A stretch of DNA of 64,000 bases. Source: Tenacibaculum sp. (GTDB taxonomy: Bacteria > Bacteroidota > Bacteroidia > Flavobacteriales > Flavobacteriaceae). Numbering within the stretch: position 1 is the stretch's first letter; every line of letters starts with the position of its first letter. The translations under genes were made by a program, and so were the position numbers. The notes under the pieces are model-generated. The model had not been told where the DNA came from, did no database searches, and saw only the letters and a list, made by a program, of their open reading frames with translations. The DNA lies in NCBI GenBank assembly GCA_022448525.1, contig JAKVCX010000009.1, positions 1 to 64,000 on the forward strand. Reading direction: 5' to 3'. Positions 18,137 through 26,987 of this stretch are shown here, in pieces.

Positions 18137-18583
18137 ATGAGAATAAAATGGAGTACAGGAATAGTGATCGCAATTGCAGCATTTATAACTTTTATTATGG
18201 TAATGGTGGTAACTATGGTAAGCGATAATGCATATAATCACGATTTAGTAACAGATAACTACTATCAGAAGGAATTAAAGTATCAAGACAATATTGATGC
18301 TACCAAAAACTTACATAAGCTAGCGTATCCTTTAGTAATTCAAAAAGTATCTGATGGCGTGGAAGTTGTTTTTCCTAAAGATTTAACTCCTGAAAAAATC
18401 AAAGGAAAAGTCTTTTTGTATCGTCCATCGAACAAGGCTTTAGATAGCGAAATAGAAATTAATACAAATCAACATAGTTTGGTTATTTCAGATGAAGCTT
18501 TGGTAAGCGGTCGTTGGGATATCGTGATCGATTTTACTTACAATAATCAAAAGTATTTCTATAAAGAGCAAATCATATATTAA
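18137..18583 (+). CDS. ccoH: FixH/CcoH family cbb3 assembly protein
   Basis: A 148-residue single-span membrane protein (helix about 6-29) with a periplasmic domain beginning around the conserved NYYQKELKYQ segment. FixH/CcoH proteins take part in assembly of cbb3 oxidase. Its stop codon overlaps the start of the next gene by one base (TAATG), so the two are translationally coupled. Confidence 0.88.
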   Translation: MRIKWSTGIVIAIAAFITFIMVMVVTMVSDNAYNHDLVTDNYYQKELKYQDNIDATKNLHKLAYPLVIQKVSDGVEVVFPKDLTPEKIKGKVFLYRPSNKALDSEIEINTNQHSLVISDEALVSGRWDIVIDFTYNNQKYFYKEQIIY

Positions 18584-19284
18584 TGTTATACACTGCGTTC
18601 ATATTAGGTTTGTTAGGAAGTCTACATTGCTTAGGAATGTGTGGTCCAATTGCATTTATGTTACCGTTGGATCGAACAAACCAAGTGAAGCAATTCTTTC
18701 AATTAATGAGTTATCATAGTGGACGCTTATTAACTTATGGATTACTAGGTGTAATCTTCGGATTACTGGGTAGAGGATTTGAATTGTTTGTCTTTCAACA
18801 ACACTTATCCATTTTTACTGGAGTTTTAATGATTGTAATTATACTTTTTCCAAAGTTGGTCTATCAACTAAAAGCAACAAAAACATTAAACTCATACATT
18901 ACCAAAGTAAAATCTGCTTTAGGAAAAGAATTAAAGCAAAAAAGAAACGATACATTTTTTGCCATTGGTTTTTTGAACGGTTTTTTACCATGCGGATTAG
19001 TGTATATGGCACTCATAGGAGCCATTGCAACGCATTCAACTTTATACGGAAGTTTATACATGGTTTTATTCGGTTTAGGAACGATTCCGTTAATGAGTTC
19101 AATCGTGTATGTTGGGAAATTCACGAACTTTAGATTAAATCGTTATTTCAAGAAGATAATTCCAGTATTTGTAGTTACCATTGGAGTGCTGTTTATTTTG
19201 AGAGGATTAGGTTTAGATATTCCTTATATCTCACCATCTGCTGCGGTGAGTAACCTCGTTGAACGAAACGCTACTTGTCACTAA
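18583..19284 (+). CDS. Sulfite exporter TauE/SafE-type membrane protein of the cco cluster
   Basis: A 233-residue protein with about six membrane helices. The N-terminal LGSLHCLGMCGPIAF and central NGFLPCGLVYMAL motifs, with their cysteines, are typical of TauE/SafE-like (DsbD-like) proteins that end cco gene clusters. Relatives such as the CcoA-like or heavy-metal-linked members suggest a role in copper handling during oxidase assembly, an inference from location. The ATG overlaps the ccoH stop codon. The bases after its stop lead directly into the FNR-like promoter at 19302. Confidence 0.82.
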   Translation: MLYTAFILGLLGSLHCLGMCGPIAFMLPLDRTNQVKQFFQLMSYHSGRLLTYGLLGVIFGLLGRGFELFVFQQHLSIFTGVLMIVIILFPKLVYQLKATKTLNSYITKVKSALGKELKQKRNDTFFAIGFLNGFLPCGLVYMALIGAIATHSTLYGSLYMVLFGLGTIPLMSSIVYVGKFTNFRLNRYFKKIIPVFVVTIGVLFILRGLGLDIPYISPSAAVSNLVERNATCH

Positions 19285-19300
19285 AATTTAGTTTTTCAAC

Positions 19301-19344
19301 ATGACAATTATCATAGTTTTAAAAGATTACCTGCTGTACTTTTA
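19301..19344 (+). promoter_or_regulatory. CRP/FNR-like box and -7 element of the usp gene
   Basis: The box AACATGAC-N4-ATCATAGT around 19298-19316 matches AACATGAC-N4-GTCATAGT upstream of ccoS over 15 of 16 fixed positions. A -7-like TACTTTTA lies at 19337-19344, again 35 bases after the first base of TGAC. This predicts co-regulation of usp with the cbb3 oxidase. Confidence 0.62.
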
Positions 19345-19372
19345 TACTATAATCTTTTAAAGCTTAGTCAAA

Positions 19373-20200
19373 ATGAAAAAAATTATTGTACCTGTAGATT
19401 TCTCTCTACATTCAGAAAATGCCTTACGAACTGCAGCGTTTTTTGCAAATACAAACGAAGCTGAAATTATAGTTGTTCATATGTTAGAAACATCGAATTC
19501 TGTTATCTCTGTATCGGAAGCGTATGTTCATGAACAAATTGTTTTTGAATTGAAATTAACGGAGAAAAAGTTTCAAGAGTATTTAGACAAACCTTATTTA
19601 AAAGATGTAAAAGTTACACCAATTATAAAGCATCATAAAAGCTTTAGTAGCTTACATAAAGTAGCTGAAGAGGAAGGAGCAGACTTAATAATTCTGTCTT
19701 CAAAAGGAGCAACTGGCTTAAAGGAAATGTTTTACGGTTCAAATACCGAAGTTGTTGTCAGAAACTCTACCATTCCAGTGTTGGTAATTAAAGGATTACC
19801 AGTGGCAGACGGATTTAAAAAAGCAATTTTTGCTTGTGATTTCTCTGATGATTTTATCGAACCTTTTAAAAGAGCGAAAGATATATTAAGTGTATTTAAT
19901 TGTGACTTACAATTACTATATGTGAATACTCCTGGAGTAAAATTCAGAACTACAAAAGAGAAGCAAGAACGAGTGGATAAGTTTTTAAATAAACTAGGAA
20001 AAGATGGAGTAGTTAATGTTACAGAAGTTTCTGATTATAGCATAGAGGAAGGAATTTTGGAATTCGCTAAAACCAACGAAAGTGATTTAATTATAATGCC
20101 AACACATGGAAAACATGGTTTAGAGCATTTCCTGGAAGGAAGCATCGCTGAAGATGTAGTAAATCACGCATCACTTCCCGTTTTAACCGTAAAAATGTAA
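19373..20200 (+). CDS. Tandem universal stress protein (UspA family)
   Basis: A 275-residue cytoplasmic protein made of two UspA domains (about 1-140 and 145-275). Both begin with a short hydrophobic strand followed by DFS. The nucleotide-binding-type glycine motifs appear as LSSKGATGLKEMFYGSN in the first domain and MPTHGKHGLEHFLEGSI in the second. Such proteins support survival under energy limitation or low oxygen. It has its own promoter with an FNR-like box shared with the cbb3 cluster, which suggests induction by low oxygen. The CBS-domain gene follows 38 bases downstream. Confidence 0.9.
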   Translation: MKKIIVPVDFSLHSENALRTAAFFANTNEAEIIVVHMLETSNSVISVSEAYVHEQIVFELKLTEKKFQEYLDKPYLKDVKVTPIIKHHKSFSSLHKVAEEEGADLIILSSKGATGLKEMFYGSNTEVVVRNSTIPVLVIKGLPVADGFKKAIFACDFSDDFIEPFKRAKDILSVFNCDLQLLYVNTPGVKFRTTKEKQERVDKFLNKLGKDGVVNVTEVSDYSIEEGILEFAKTNESDLIIMPTHGKHGLEHFLEGSIAEDVVNHASLPVLTVKM

Positions 20201-20238
20201 AAATCCATATATAATTTAATATCTAGAACATCTTTCTT

Positions 20239-20658
20239 ATGAGAAAAAGAGAACCTATCGCAAAAATCATGAGTGATAATGTAATCACTTTAAATTCAAC
20301 TGACGATTTAACAACTGCAGAAGAACTTTTCAAACTGCATCAAATTAGACATATTCCTGTAGTACAAGGACAAAAAGTAATTGGAATGTTGAGTCATACC
20401 GATTTAATGAGAGTAAGTTATGCCGAAACTGTTGAAGAGTACGAAACAGAAGTTGATGTTGTACTGAATTCCACTTTTACTATCGAGCAAGTGATGACAA
20501 AGAATGTAGTAACAGTAAAGGCGAAAGATACCATTAGAGAAGTAGCTGAGATTTTATCCGAAAGAGAGTTTCACGCACTTCCAGTAGTGAGTGATACAGA
20601 GTTGGTTGGTATCGTAACAACAACGGATTTAATTAAGTTTTTGTTAGATCAATACTAA
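20239..20658 (+). CDS. CBS-domain pair protein
   Basis: A 139-residue soluble protein consisting of two CBS domains (about 8-62 and 78-138), a module that usually binds adenine nucleotides and senses energy state. Typical segments are ITLNSTDDLTTAEELF, HIPVVQGQKVIGMLS and the repeated LVGIVTTTDLIKFL. It follows the usp gene closely and is probably cotranscribed, a pairing often seen in anaerobic or stress regulons. No catalytic domain is attached. Confidence 0.88.
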   Translation: MRKREPIAKIMSDNVITLNSTDDLTTAEELFKLHQIRHIPVVQGQKVIGMLSHTDLMRVSYAETVEEYETEVDVVLNSTFTIEQVMTKNVVTVKAKDTIREVAEILSEREFHALPVVSDTELVGIVTTTDLIKFLLDQY

Positions 20659-20750
20659 AAATTTAAAATTCTGTTAAATACTACTTTATACTTCTGAAAA
20701 CCATTTTGTTTATGTATATTTGATTAAAGTTAAACAAAAAACAGGTTTTT

Positions 20751-20972
20751 ATGGATATCATTAATGAAGCGTTAGCATTTGAGCAAGCAAAAATGAAAAA
20801 CATGTCAACTAGTGACAGAGTTGTGGCATCTAGAGAAGCAAAAAGATTAGTATTAGCCTTGAACGAAATCTACAAGAAAACAAAAGATTCATCGCTAATG
20901 GATATCATGAAGCGAATTACGGTTAAAAAACGTAGAATAGAATCAAGATTAAAAGGGAAACCTTTAGTATAA
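20751..20972 (+). CDS. Conserved small protein of unknown function (73 residues)
   Basis: A basic, helical 73-residue protein with no membrane segment or signal peptide (SREAKRLVLALNEIYKK in the middle, VKKRRIESRLKGK near the end). Composition suggests nucleic-acid or protein binding, but no family is recognised. It is monocistronic: a strong bidirectional hairpin terminator follows at 21022. Confidence 0.65.
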   Translation: MDIINEALAFEQAKMKNMSTSDRVVASREAKRLVLALNEIYKKTKDSSLMDIMKRITVKKRRIESRLKGKPLV

Positions 20973-21021
20973 AATCACTGAAAATACTTATAGTTTAGTT
21001 TTTGTTGATTTAGTTAGGCGT

Positions 21022-21068
21022 AAACATGTTCGGAAGGTTCTTTTTAATCTCCGAACATGTTTCTTTTT
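21022..21068. terminator. Strong bidirectional hairpin terminator
   Basis: A perfect 13-bp inverted repeat (AAACATGTTCGGA at 21022-21034, TCCGAACATGTTT at 21050-21062) is followed by CTTTTTA. It insulates the 73-residue protein gene from the small RNA locus downstream. Confidence 0.85.
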
Positions 21069-21084
21069 ATAAATATTATTCCTT

Positions 21085-21101
21085 TTGGCACGCTAATTGC
21101 A
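21085..21101 (+). promoter_or_regulatory. Sigma-54 (RpoN) promoter
   Basis: TTGGCACG at 21085-21092, a 4-base gap, then TTGCA at 21097-21101. This matches the -24/-12 consensus TGGCAC-N5-TTGCW at every fixed position. With C21100 at -12 the transcript would start near 21112, exactly at the base of the first hairpin of the RNA candidate. It lies in an intergenic region between two terminators. Confidence 0.75.
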
Positions 21102-21111
21102 ATAAACAACA

Positions 21112-21181
21112 TGCTAACAGACGTGTTAGCTTCTTTTTCATAGCAATTTTCCCACTCAACGTTTTGTTGAGTGGGTTTTTT
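21112..21181 (+). ncRNA. Candidate sigma-54-dependent small RNA, about 70 nt
   Basis: The predicted start follows a consensus sigma-54 promoter. The 5' end forms a 7-bp hairpin (GCTAACA 21113-21119, TGTTAGC 21124-21130), followed by an unpaired U-rich linker and an intrinsic terminator with a 10-bp stem (CCCACTCAAC 21151-21160, GTTGAGTGGG 21166-21175) and six U residues. No open reading frame of useful length is present. The next gene starts 134 bases beyond the terminator and has its own promoter. Confidence 0.65.
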
Positions 21182-21200
21182 AATTGATGATAATGTCATT

Positions 21201-21265
21201 TAGAAACTGAAACTTTCCTTTTGGAAATTCATAAACTCAATTCCTAAACAATACAAGTATCTTTG
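21201..21265 (+). promoter_or_regulatory. Predicted LytTR operator and promoter of kinase 1, group A
   Basis: Direct repeats TAGAAACTG (21201-21209) and TGGAAATTC (21222-21230) are separated by 12 bases. The -7 element TATCTTTG lies at 21258-21265, 27 bases after the right repeat. The 9-12-9 layout is that of LytTR regulator sites such as AgrA. The spacing to -7 equals that upstream of 27916 and 29213. Confidence 0.65.
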
Positions 21266-21314
21266 CATATTAACTAAATTGTTTAAAATCCGTTTTTTAA
21301 TGTAGTTTTGATAT

Positions 21315-24272
21315 ATGAGGATTTTGTTAAGACTTCTTGTTTTTTTTGTTGTTGGAATACTTTCAGCACAAGAACCAATCTCTATTCATCTTACAGAGAA
21401 AGAAGGATTGCCTACAAAAGAGTTTTATTGTCTTTTGGAAGATGATAAAGGTTTTGTTTGGTTGGCTGCAGAAAAAGGATTGTTTCGATACGATGGGTTT
21501 GAGTTCAAATTTTATTCTCACCCGGAACAAGTTGGTTTGTCTGTATTCTCTTTATCAAAAGATGAAAACGATGTTATTTGGTATACGAATTTAGCAAGCC
21601 AAATTTTTTGTGTGAAAAATGATGAAGTAATTTTATTTAAGAATCTTAAAAATTTCTTTCAAGGAAATTTACCTATCATACAAATTGATGGTGATCGATT
21701 GTTTCTTTCGCAATCTGGAAAATTAATAGTACTTGATAAAAATACTGGAGAAATTCTCTTTAAAACAAAGAGTAATTTAAAGCTATTTCATAGTACTTTT
21801 TATTTTAGAAATAAAGAAGCTTATTCCTTTAGTTCTAAAGGAGGTTTATATAAAATTGATAGCAGCTTGGTTATTAGAGATTTACAGAAAGAAGCACCTA
21901 TAAATGAAAAAAGACATAGAAGAGCCTATTTAAAATCAGTGAAAGATAAATTATTTTTAATTTCATTTAATAGCGATGGTACCTCAGATAAAATCATACT
22001 AAATAAAGATTTAGAAAGTGATTTCAAGTTTATTTCCAAAAATTCAAAAGACAATTATTTTATCCAAGAAATTGAAGTATTAGGTAAGGAGTTGTTTATC
22101 ATGACAAATAGAGGTGTTTATATATATGAAATTATAAATGATGAGTTTGTTTTTAAAAGAAAATTATTAGAAGGTGTTTCATCAACAGATGTTATTCTAG
22201 ATAAGAATGATAATTTGTGGATTACAACACAACATGAAGGAATACATGTTTTTCCTAATCTTGATTTTAAATCAAACCTTAAAGTAAGTGAAAATAAAGC
22301 CTTACGGAAAATGCAAAAAGGAAAGTCTAACGAGCTTTTTATAATAGGAGAAAAAGATGAGTTCTTTGTGCATAACACCGATTTGAATTCTGTTGAAAAA
22401 TATAGTTATCCAAATTTTGAGGATGTTAAATACATTTTTTACAATAAGTCTCGAGATAATTACTTCATACAAGGTTCGCGTGAAGTAGAATCATTTAAGT
22501 TATCAAATCGAAAGATTAAAGTATTAAAGAAGTATTCAAACCTTAACGCAAAGGATCATCACTTTTTATCTCGAGATAGTTTATTAATTGCAACAGGAAA
22601 TAAAGCAGTTTTATTAGATATAAATAAAGCTCATGGAAATTGGAAGAACAGTCATAAGTTAACACTTACAAGATCTTACAGTTGTTTTAGTGGTAAGAAT
22701 TTTCCAGATTATTATTTCAGTACTGTTAAAGGTTTATTTGCTTTTGGAAAGAATTTAGTTGACTATCATGAGATTAAATATAATAATCGATCCCTTTATA
22801 TCAGAGATATTTCAGGTTCAAAGGATGGTGTTATTTGGTGTTTATCGTTTAAAAACGGACTGTTTAAAATTAAAGATAACAAGGTAGTCAAACAGTTTAC
22901 AACTAAAGATGGATTACTCTCAAATATCAATAGTTTTTTGCGCGTAGATAATAGTAATAATACGATTTGGATTGCAGGAGAGAGAGGACTTCAAAAATTT
23001 GATTTAGAAAAAGAAACGTTTAAAAATTTAACCAAGAAAAATGGGATTCCTTCATACGAGTTTACTGGCTTAGAAGTGATTGAAAATCGATTGTATGCAA
23101 GTACTTCAAACGAATTGTTTTCATTTGATACGAAAACCGTTTTTGATAATAATACCGTTGTTAAACCTGAACCATATTTTAATTCCATTAGTATAGATAA
23201 CATTAATGAAAAACTTGCAGATTCTTATTCCATTCCAACGGATGGTAAAAAAGTAGAAATAGGATTTAATACTACCGGTTTTTTGTCTAGCGAGAATGTT
23301 TCTTACGAATATCGATTAATAGATAGATCAGACAATGATAAAGCATGGGAAGAAGAAACTTCAAAAAGTAATAAGGTAATTTTCAATAAACTCCCTCAAG
23401 GATCTTATACTTTTCAGTTACGAGCTAAAAAGGGAGATGTGTATTCTGATGTAAAAGAAATTCAATTTAATGTTGCTGGAGTTTTTTATAAACAATGGTG
23501 GTTTTTCCTTGCCTTAACAGGTTTGTTTGGTTTTACAATTTGGAATTATTTCAATAGAAAGAATAAGCAGTTTGAAGAAAAGCAAAAATTAATTGTAGAT
23601 AAACAAAGTAAAGAGTTAGAGAACATTTTCTTGAAGCTAGAAAGTTTACGAAGTCAAATGAATCCGCATTTTATATTTAATGCATTAAATTCTATACAAG
23701 ATTATATTTTAAACAACGAGAAAAAATTAGCAAGAACGTATTTAGTTAAGTTTTCGAGACTTATTAGAATGTACCTTGAACATAGTCAGAGAAATAAGAT
23801 TTCTTTAGAAGAAGAATTAGCTGCTTTGAACTTTTATTTAGAACTTGAAAAAGACCGCTTTCAAGATTCTTTTACTTACGAAGTACAAGTTGCTGAAAAT
23901 ATAGATAAAGATTTTATTGAAATCCCGACATTTCTTGTCCAACCATATGTTGAAAATGCCATTAAACATGGACTTTTGCATAAAAAGGAAGATAGAAAAT
24001 TAAAAGTTTGTTTTAGTGTAAATGAAAATCAGAGTGTCTTACATTGTAAAATTGATGATAATGGAGTTGGTAGAGTAGCATCAAATGAAATCAATACGCG
24101 AAAAGCATTTAAACCAGTTTCGTTCTCATCAGAAGCAAATGCAAAACGTATTGATTTATTAAACAAAACTCGAAAAAACCCGATAAAACTAGATATTAAA
24201 GACAAATATGATAAGGATTCCAAAGCAATTGGAACAACAGTTACTATTGACATACCAATACAATTGTTGTAA
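21315..24272 (+). CDS. Propeller-sensor histidine kinase 1 (LytS-type, His_kinase family)
   Basis: Membrane sensor kinase that would phosphorylate the LytTR regulator encoded next. The 985-residue protein has a signal peptide (to about ISAQE, residue 19-20), a periplasmic region of two-component-regulator propeller repeats (about 20-610), a Y_Y_Y domain (about 640-715), one membrane helix (about 728-746), a coiled coil and a His_kinase domain with LRSQMNPHFIFNALNS (H785 phosphoacceptor), then an HATPase_c domain with VENAIKHGL. The start ATG at 21315 follows its promoter by about 50 bases. The regulator gene begins 28 bases downstream. Confidence 0.9.
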   Translation: MRILLRLLVFFVVGILSAQEPISIHLTEKEGLPTKEFYCLLEDDKGFVWLAAEKGLFRYDGFEFKFYSHPEQVGLSVFSLSKDENDVIWYTNLASQIFCVKNDEVILFKNLKNFFQGNLPIIQIDGDRLFLSQSGKLIVLDKNTGEILFKTKSNLKLFHSTFYFRNKEAYSFSSKGGLYKIDSSLVIRDLQKEAPINEKRHRRAYLKSVKDKLFLISFNSDGTSDKIILNKDLESDFKFISKNSKDNYFIQEIEVLGKELFIMTNRGVYIYEIINDEFVFKRKLLEGVSSTDVILDKNDNLWITTQHEGIHVFPNLDFKSNLKVSENKALRKMQKGKSNELFIIGEKDEFFVHNTDLNSVEKYSYPNFEDVKYIFYNKSRDNYFIQGSREVESFKLSNRKIKVLKKYSNLNAKDHHFLSRDSLLIATGNKAVLLDINKAHGNWKNSHKLTLTRSYSCFSGKNFPDYYFSTVKGLFAFGKNLVDYHEIKYNNRSLYIRDISGSKDGVIWCLSFKNGLFKIKDNKVVKQFTTKDGLLSNINSFLRVDNSNNTIWIAGERGLQKFDLEKETFKNLTKKNGIPSYEFTGLEVIENRLYASTSNELFSFDTKTVFDNNTVVKPEPYFNSISIDNINEKLADSYSIPTDGKKVEIGFNTTGFLSSENVSYEYRLIDRSDNDKAWEEETSKSNKVIFNKLPQGSYTFQLRAKKGDVYSDVKEIQFNVAGVFYKQWWFFLALTGLFGFTIWNYFNRKNKQFEEKQKLIVDKQSKELENIFLKLESLRSQMNPHFIFNALNSIQDYILNNEKKLARTYLVKFSRLIRMYLEHSQRNKISLEEELAALNFYLELEKDRFQDSFTYEVQVAENIDKDFIEIPTFLVQPYVENAIKHGLLHKKEDRKLKVCFSVNENQSVLHCKIDDNGVGRVASNEINTRKAFKPVSFSSEANAKRIDLLNKTRKNPIKLDIKDKYDKDSKAIGTTVTIDIPIQLL

Positions 24273-24300
24273 CTGAATTATCATAAAAAAATCACCCCAC

Positions 24301-25047
24301 ATGAAAGCAATAATAATTGATGATGAATTAAAAGCAAGAAGTGTTTTAAATACTTTGATAGAAGAAGAATGTCCCAAAATTAAAGAGATTAAAGACGCCG
24401 ATGATTTACTTTCTGGAATAAAGTTAATCAGAGAGTTTAAACCTCAAATTGTATTTCTTGATATTGAAATGCCTGAATATTCTGGATTAGAAATCTTAGA
24501 TTTTTTAAATGAGGATGAGGTAGATTTTCAAATTATTTTCACAACAGCTTACAATCATTATGCAATTGAAGCATTCAAACTAAACGCAGTTGATTATCTG
24601 TTAAAACCGATTGATAGTGAAGAGTTGAAAGAAGCAATTGATAAAGCAGAAAACCTACTTGGAAATAAAGACATTCATAAAAAGTTAAATGAACTGAAGT
24701 TAAGTTTAAGCGAGTCTAATTTCAAGAAGATTGGTTTGCCAAACAGTAACGGAATTAAGTTTGTTGATTTTAGTGATATCATTATGTTGGAAGCTGATGG
24801 GATGTACACAAAAGTATCTACAACTTCGGAGGAAGTTTTAGTTAGTAAACCCTTAAAGTTTTTTGTGGATACATTACAAAAAATAAAAACCTTTTATCGT
24901 CCCCACCGCTCGTATTTAGTAAACCTTACTTACCTACGAGAATATGTGAAAAAAGATGGTGGTTATATTGTAATGGAAAATAATAAGTCGGTTTCTATTT
25001 CAAAGGACAAGAAAGACGAGTTTCTAACAATCGTTCAAAACATTTAA
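24301..25047 (+). CDS. LytTR response regulator 1
   Basis: A 248-residue regulator: receiver domain (about 1-115, phosphoacceptor D54 in FLDIEMP) and LytTR DNA-binding domain (about 140-245). LytTR proteins bind direct repeats about 21 bp apart. The DNA-binding domain is nearly identical to that of regulator 2 (both contain PHRSYLVNLTYLREYVKKDG) and clearly different from regulator 3, suggesting regulators 1 and 2 share operators. It is cotranscribed with kinase 1. Confidence 0.92.
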   Translation: MKAIIIDDELKARSVLNTLIEEECPKIKEIKDADDLLSGIKLIREFKPQIVFLDIEMPEYSGLEILDFLNEDEVDFQIIFTTAYNHYAIEAFKLNAVDYLLKPIDSEELKEAIDKAENLLGNKDIHKKLNELKLSLSESNFKKIGLPNSNGIKFVDFSDIIMLEADGMYTKVSTTSEEVLVSKPLKFFVDTLQKIKTFYRPHRSYLVNLTYLREYVKKDGGYIVMENNKSVSISKDKKDEFLTIVQNI

Positions 25048-25065
25048 CTTCTTAAAACTCATATT

Positions 25066-25095
25066 TAGAAGTTATAGTTTAGGTTTTAGAAGTTG
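25066..25095 (+). promoter_or_regulatory. Predicted LytTR operator of kinase 2, group A
   Basis: Direct repeats TAGAAGTTA (25066-25074) and TAGAAGTTG (25087-25095), with 8 of 9 bases identical, are separated by exactly 12 bases. It is the cleanest repeat pair in the window. Unlike the other sites it lacks a good -7 element 27 bases downstream (25123-25130 is only a weak match), so the start site is uncertain. Confidence 0.55.
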
Positions 25096-25150
25096 TGGTT
25101 AAGGTAATTAGCTTTTTTTATGGATATTAACATATCCTAAAAAGCACTGT

Positions 25151-26986
25151 ATGAGAAAACTATTACTTCTGATTACTTTTATATGTTTCAATTTTTCGTT
25201 TAGTCAAACCAAAATAATTGACAGTTTAAGAACTGAGATTGTCAATTATAAGGCGAATGATACAGTTAAAATTCAGAAACTTCTCTACTTTGCTAAGAGA
25301 ATTCAAAGAGCGAATTATAAAGAAGCCGAAACAAAACTTCATGAAGCATTATTCTTGTCAAAAGAATTGAAATCCAAAAAGTTAGAGTCTTTAAGTTTAA
25401 CGGGTTTAGCTAGAGTTAATTTACAACGAGGCAAATTAACCGAAGCTATGGAGTTTGGAATAAACTCAAAAAAAATAGCTGATTCTTTACAAAACAATAT
25501 TTTAATTCAAGAGGCAAATGTTCAGTTACTTAGCGCGTATTCAAATAATATGAATTACGATCAGGCGAAGGAGTTAGCAGAAGAGAATTATAATATTTCT
25601 AAGTTAAATCCGAATAGTAGAGGTCATTTTCGAAACCTGTATTATTACGCAGAGGCAGAAAGAATGAGTAAAAATTTTGAAGGTGCTGAAAAGAGATTTA
25701 AGGAAGGAATTGAACTATCTAAAAAAGCAAACAATAAAGCAGGTGAATATGCTTTCAAAACACCTTTAGCATCACTTTATAAAGATCATAGGAAATTTGA
25801 CAAAGCTGAGTTGGTAATAGATGATATCATAAATTATTATGAAGCCAATAACAAAGCAAGATTAGCTGGACCTTATTTTTCGAAAGCCACTTTATATTCT
25901 ATGCAGTTTAAACATCAAGAAGCAGAACCTTGGTATTTAAAATCTTTAAAAATTTATGAAGGGGAAGGTAATTTGTTTTGGAAAAAAAGAATTGCTCAAA
26001 TATTATATGTCAATTATAGTATTCAACAAAAAAATCAATTAGCTGACTCAATTAACAACGTTTATATCGCTGCAAGAGATAGTATTGATAGTAAGGAAAA
26101 AAAGCAAATTATTGAAGATGTAAGGATAAAATATGAAACGGATAAAATTGAACAAGAGAAAAATTATGCGAAGTTAGAAAGTTCAAAAAACAGAAACTTA
26201 TTTATTGGTTCAGTTATAATTGGAGTTTTAATTTTTATTGCCTCATTATTTTATTTGGGGAGAATAAAAGCAAAGAGAAAAGCTGAAGTAATTGCTTTAG
26301 AGTTAAAAGAAACTCAGAAAAGATTAGCCTTAGAAAAGCAATATAGAGATGCTGAATTAAAAGCGTTAAAAGCTCAAATGAATCCGCATTTTATCTTCAA
26401 TGCCTTAAACTCTATTCAAGAGTATATTGTCTTAAATCAGAAATCTTTAGCGAGCGATTATCTCGGGAAATTTGCGGATTTAATTCGTAATTATCTCAAT
26501 TATAGTGATACAGGGTTGGTTTCAATTCCAGAAGAGGTTCATAATTTAAATCTGTATTTAGAACTTGAGAAATTACGTTTTGAAGATGAGTTAAGTTATT
26601 CTTTTAATGTTGAAGGAAAAGTGAATTCTGAATTGATTAAAATTCCAACAATGTTAATTCAACCGTATATAGAAAATGCCTTAAAACATGGACTTTTACA
26701 TAAAAGAGATAATCGAATCTTGAGTGTTAGTATTTCTCAGTACTCAAGTTCTTTAGTTCAATGTATTATTGAGGATAATGGAGTAGGAAGAAAAAAATCT
26801 GAAGAAATAAAAAGTAGACTTAAACCAAATCATAAATCTTTCGCATTAAATGCAAATACCCAAAGATTAGATTTATTGAATTATGGTAAGGAACGAAAAA
26901 TTGGTGTTGAGATAATTGATTTGATGGAAAATGATGAGCCAAAAGGAACCAAAGTGATTTTAACCATTCCAATAATAAAATCTTAA
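25151..26986 (+). CDS. TPR-containing histidine kinase 2 (LytS-type)
   Basis: A 611-residue sensor kinase with a signal peptide (ending near FSFSQ, residue 19), tetratricopeptide repeats (about 35-320) in the periplasm, a membrane helix (about 348-370), a basic coiled coil and a His_kinase domain with LKAQMNPHFIFNALNS (H413), followed by HATPase_c with IENALKHGL. The TPR sensor differs from the propellers of kinases 1 and 3, implying a different signal feeding the same output. The regulator 2 gene begins one base after its stop codon. Confidence 0.9.
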   Translation: MRKLLLLITFICFNFSFSQTKIIDSLRTEIVNYKANDTVKIQKLLYFAKRIQRANYKEAETKLHEALFLSKELKSKKLESLSLTGLARVNLQRGKLTEAMEFGINSKKIADSLQNNILIQEANVQLLSAYSNNMNYDQAKELAEENYNISKLNPNSRGHFRNLYYYAEAERMSKNFEGAEKRFKEGIELSKKANNKAGEYAFKTPLASLYKDHRKFDKAELVIDDIINYYEANNKARLAGPYFSKATLYSMQFKHQEAEPWYLKSLKIYEGEGNLFWKKRIAQILYVNYSIQQKNQLADSINNVYIAARDSIDSKEKKQIIEDVRIKYETDKIEQEKNYAKLESSKNRNLFIGSVIIGVLIFIASLFYLGRIKAKRKAEVIALELKETQKRLALEKQYRDAELKALKAQMNPHFIFNALNSIQEYIVLNQKSLASDYLGKFADLIRNYLNYSDTGLVSIPEEVHNLNLYLELEKLRFEDELSYSFNVEGKVNSELIKIPTMLIQPYIENALKHGLLHKRDNRILSVSISQYSSSLVQCIIEDNGVGRKKSEEIKSRLKPNHKSFALNANTQRLDLLNYGKERKIGVEIIDLMENDEPKGTKVILTIPIIKS

Positions 26987-26987
26987 A

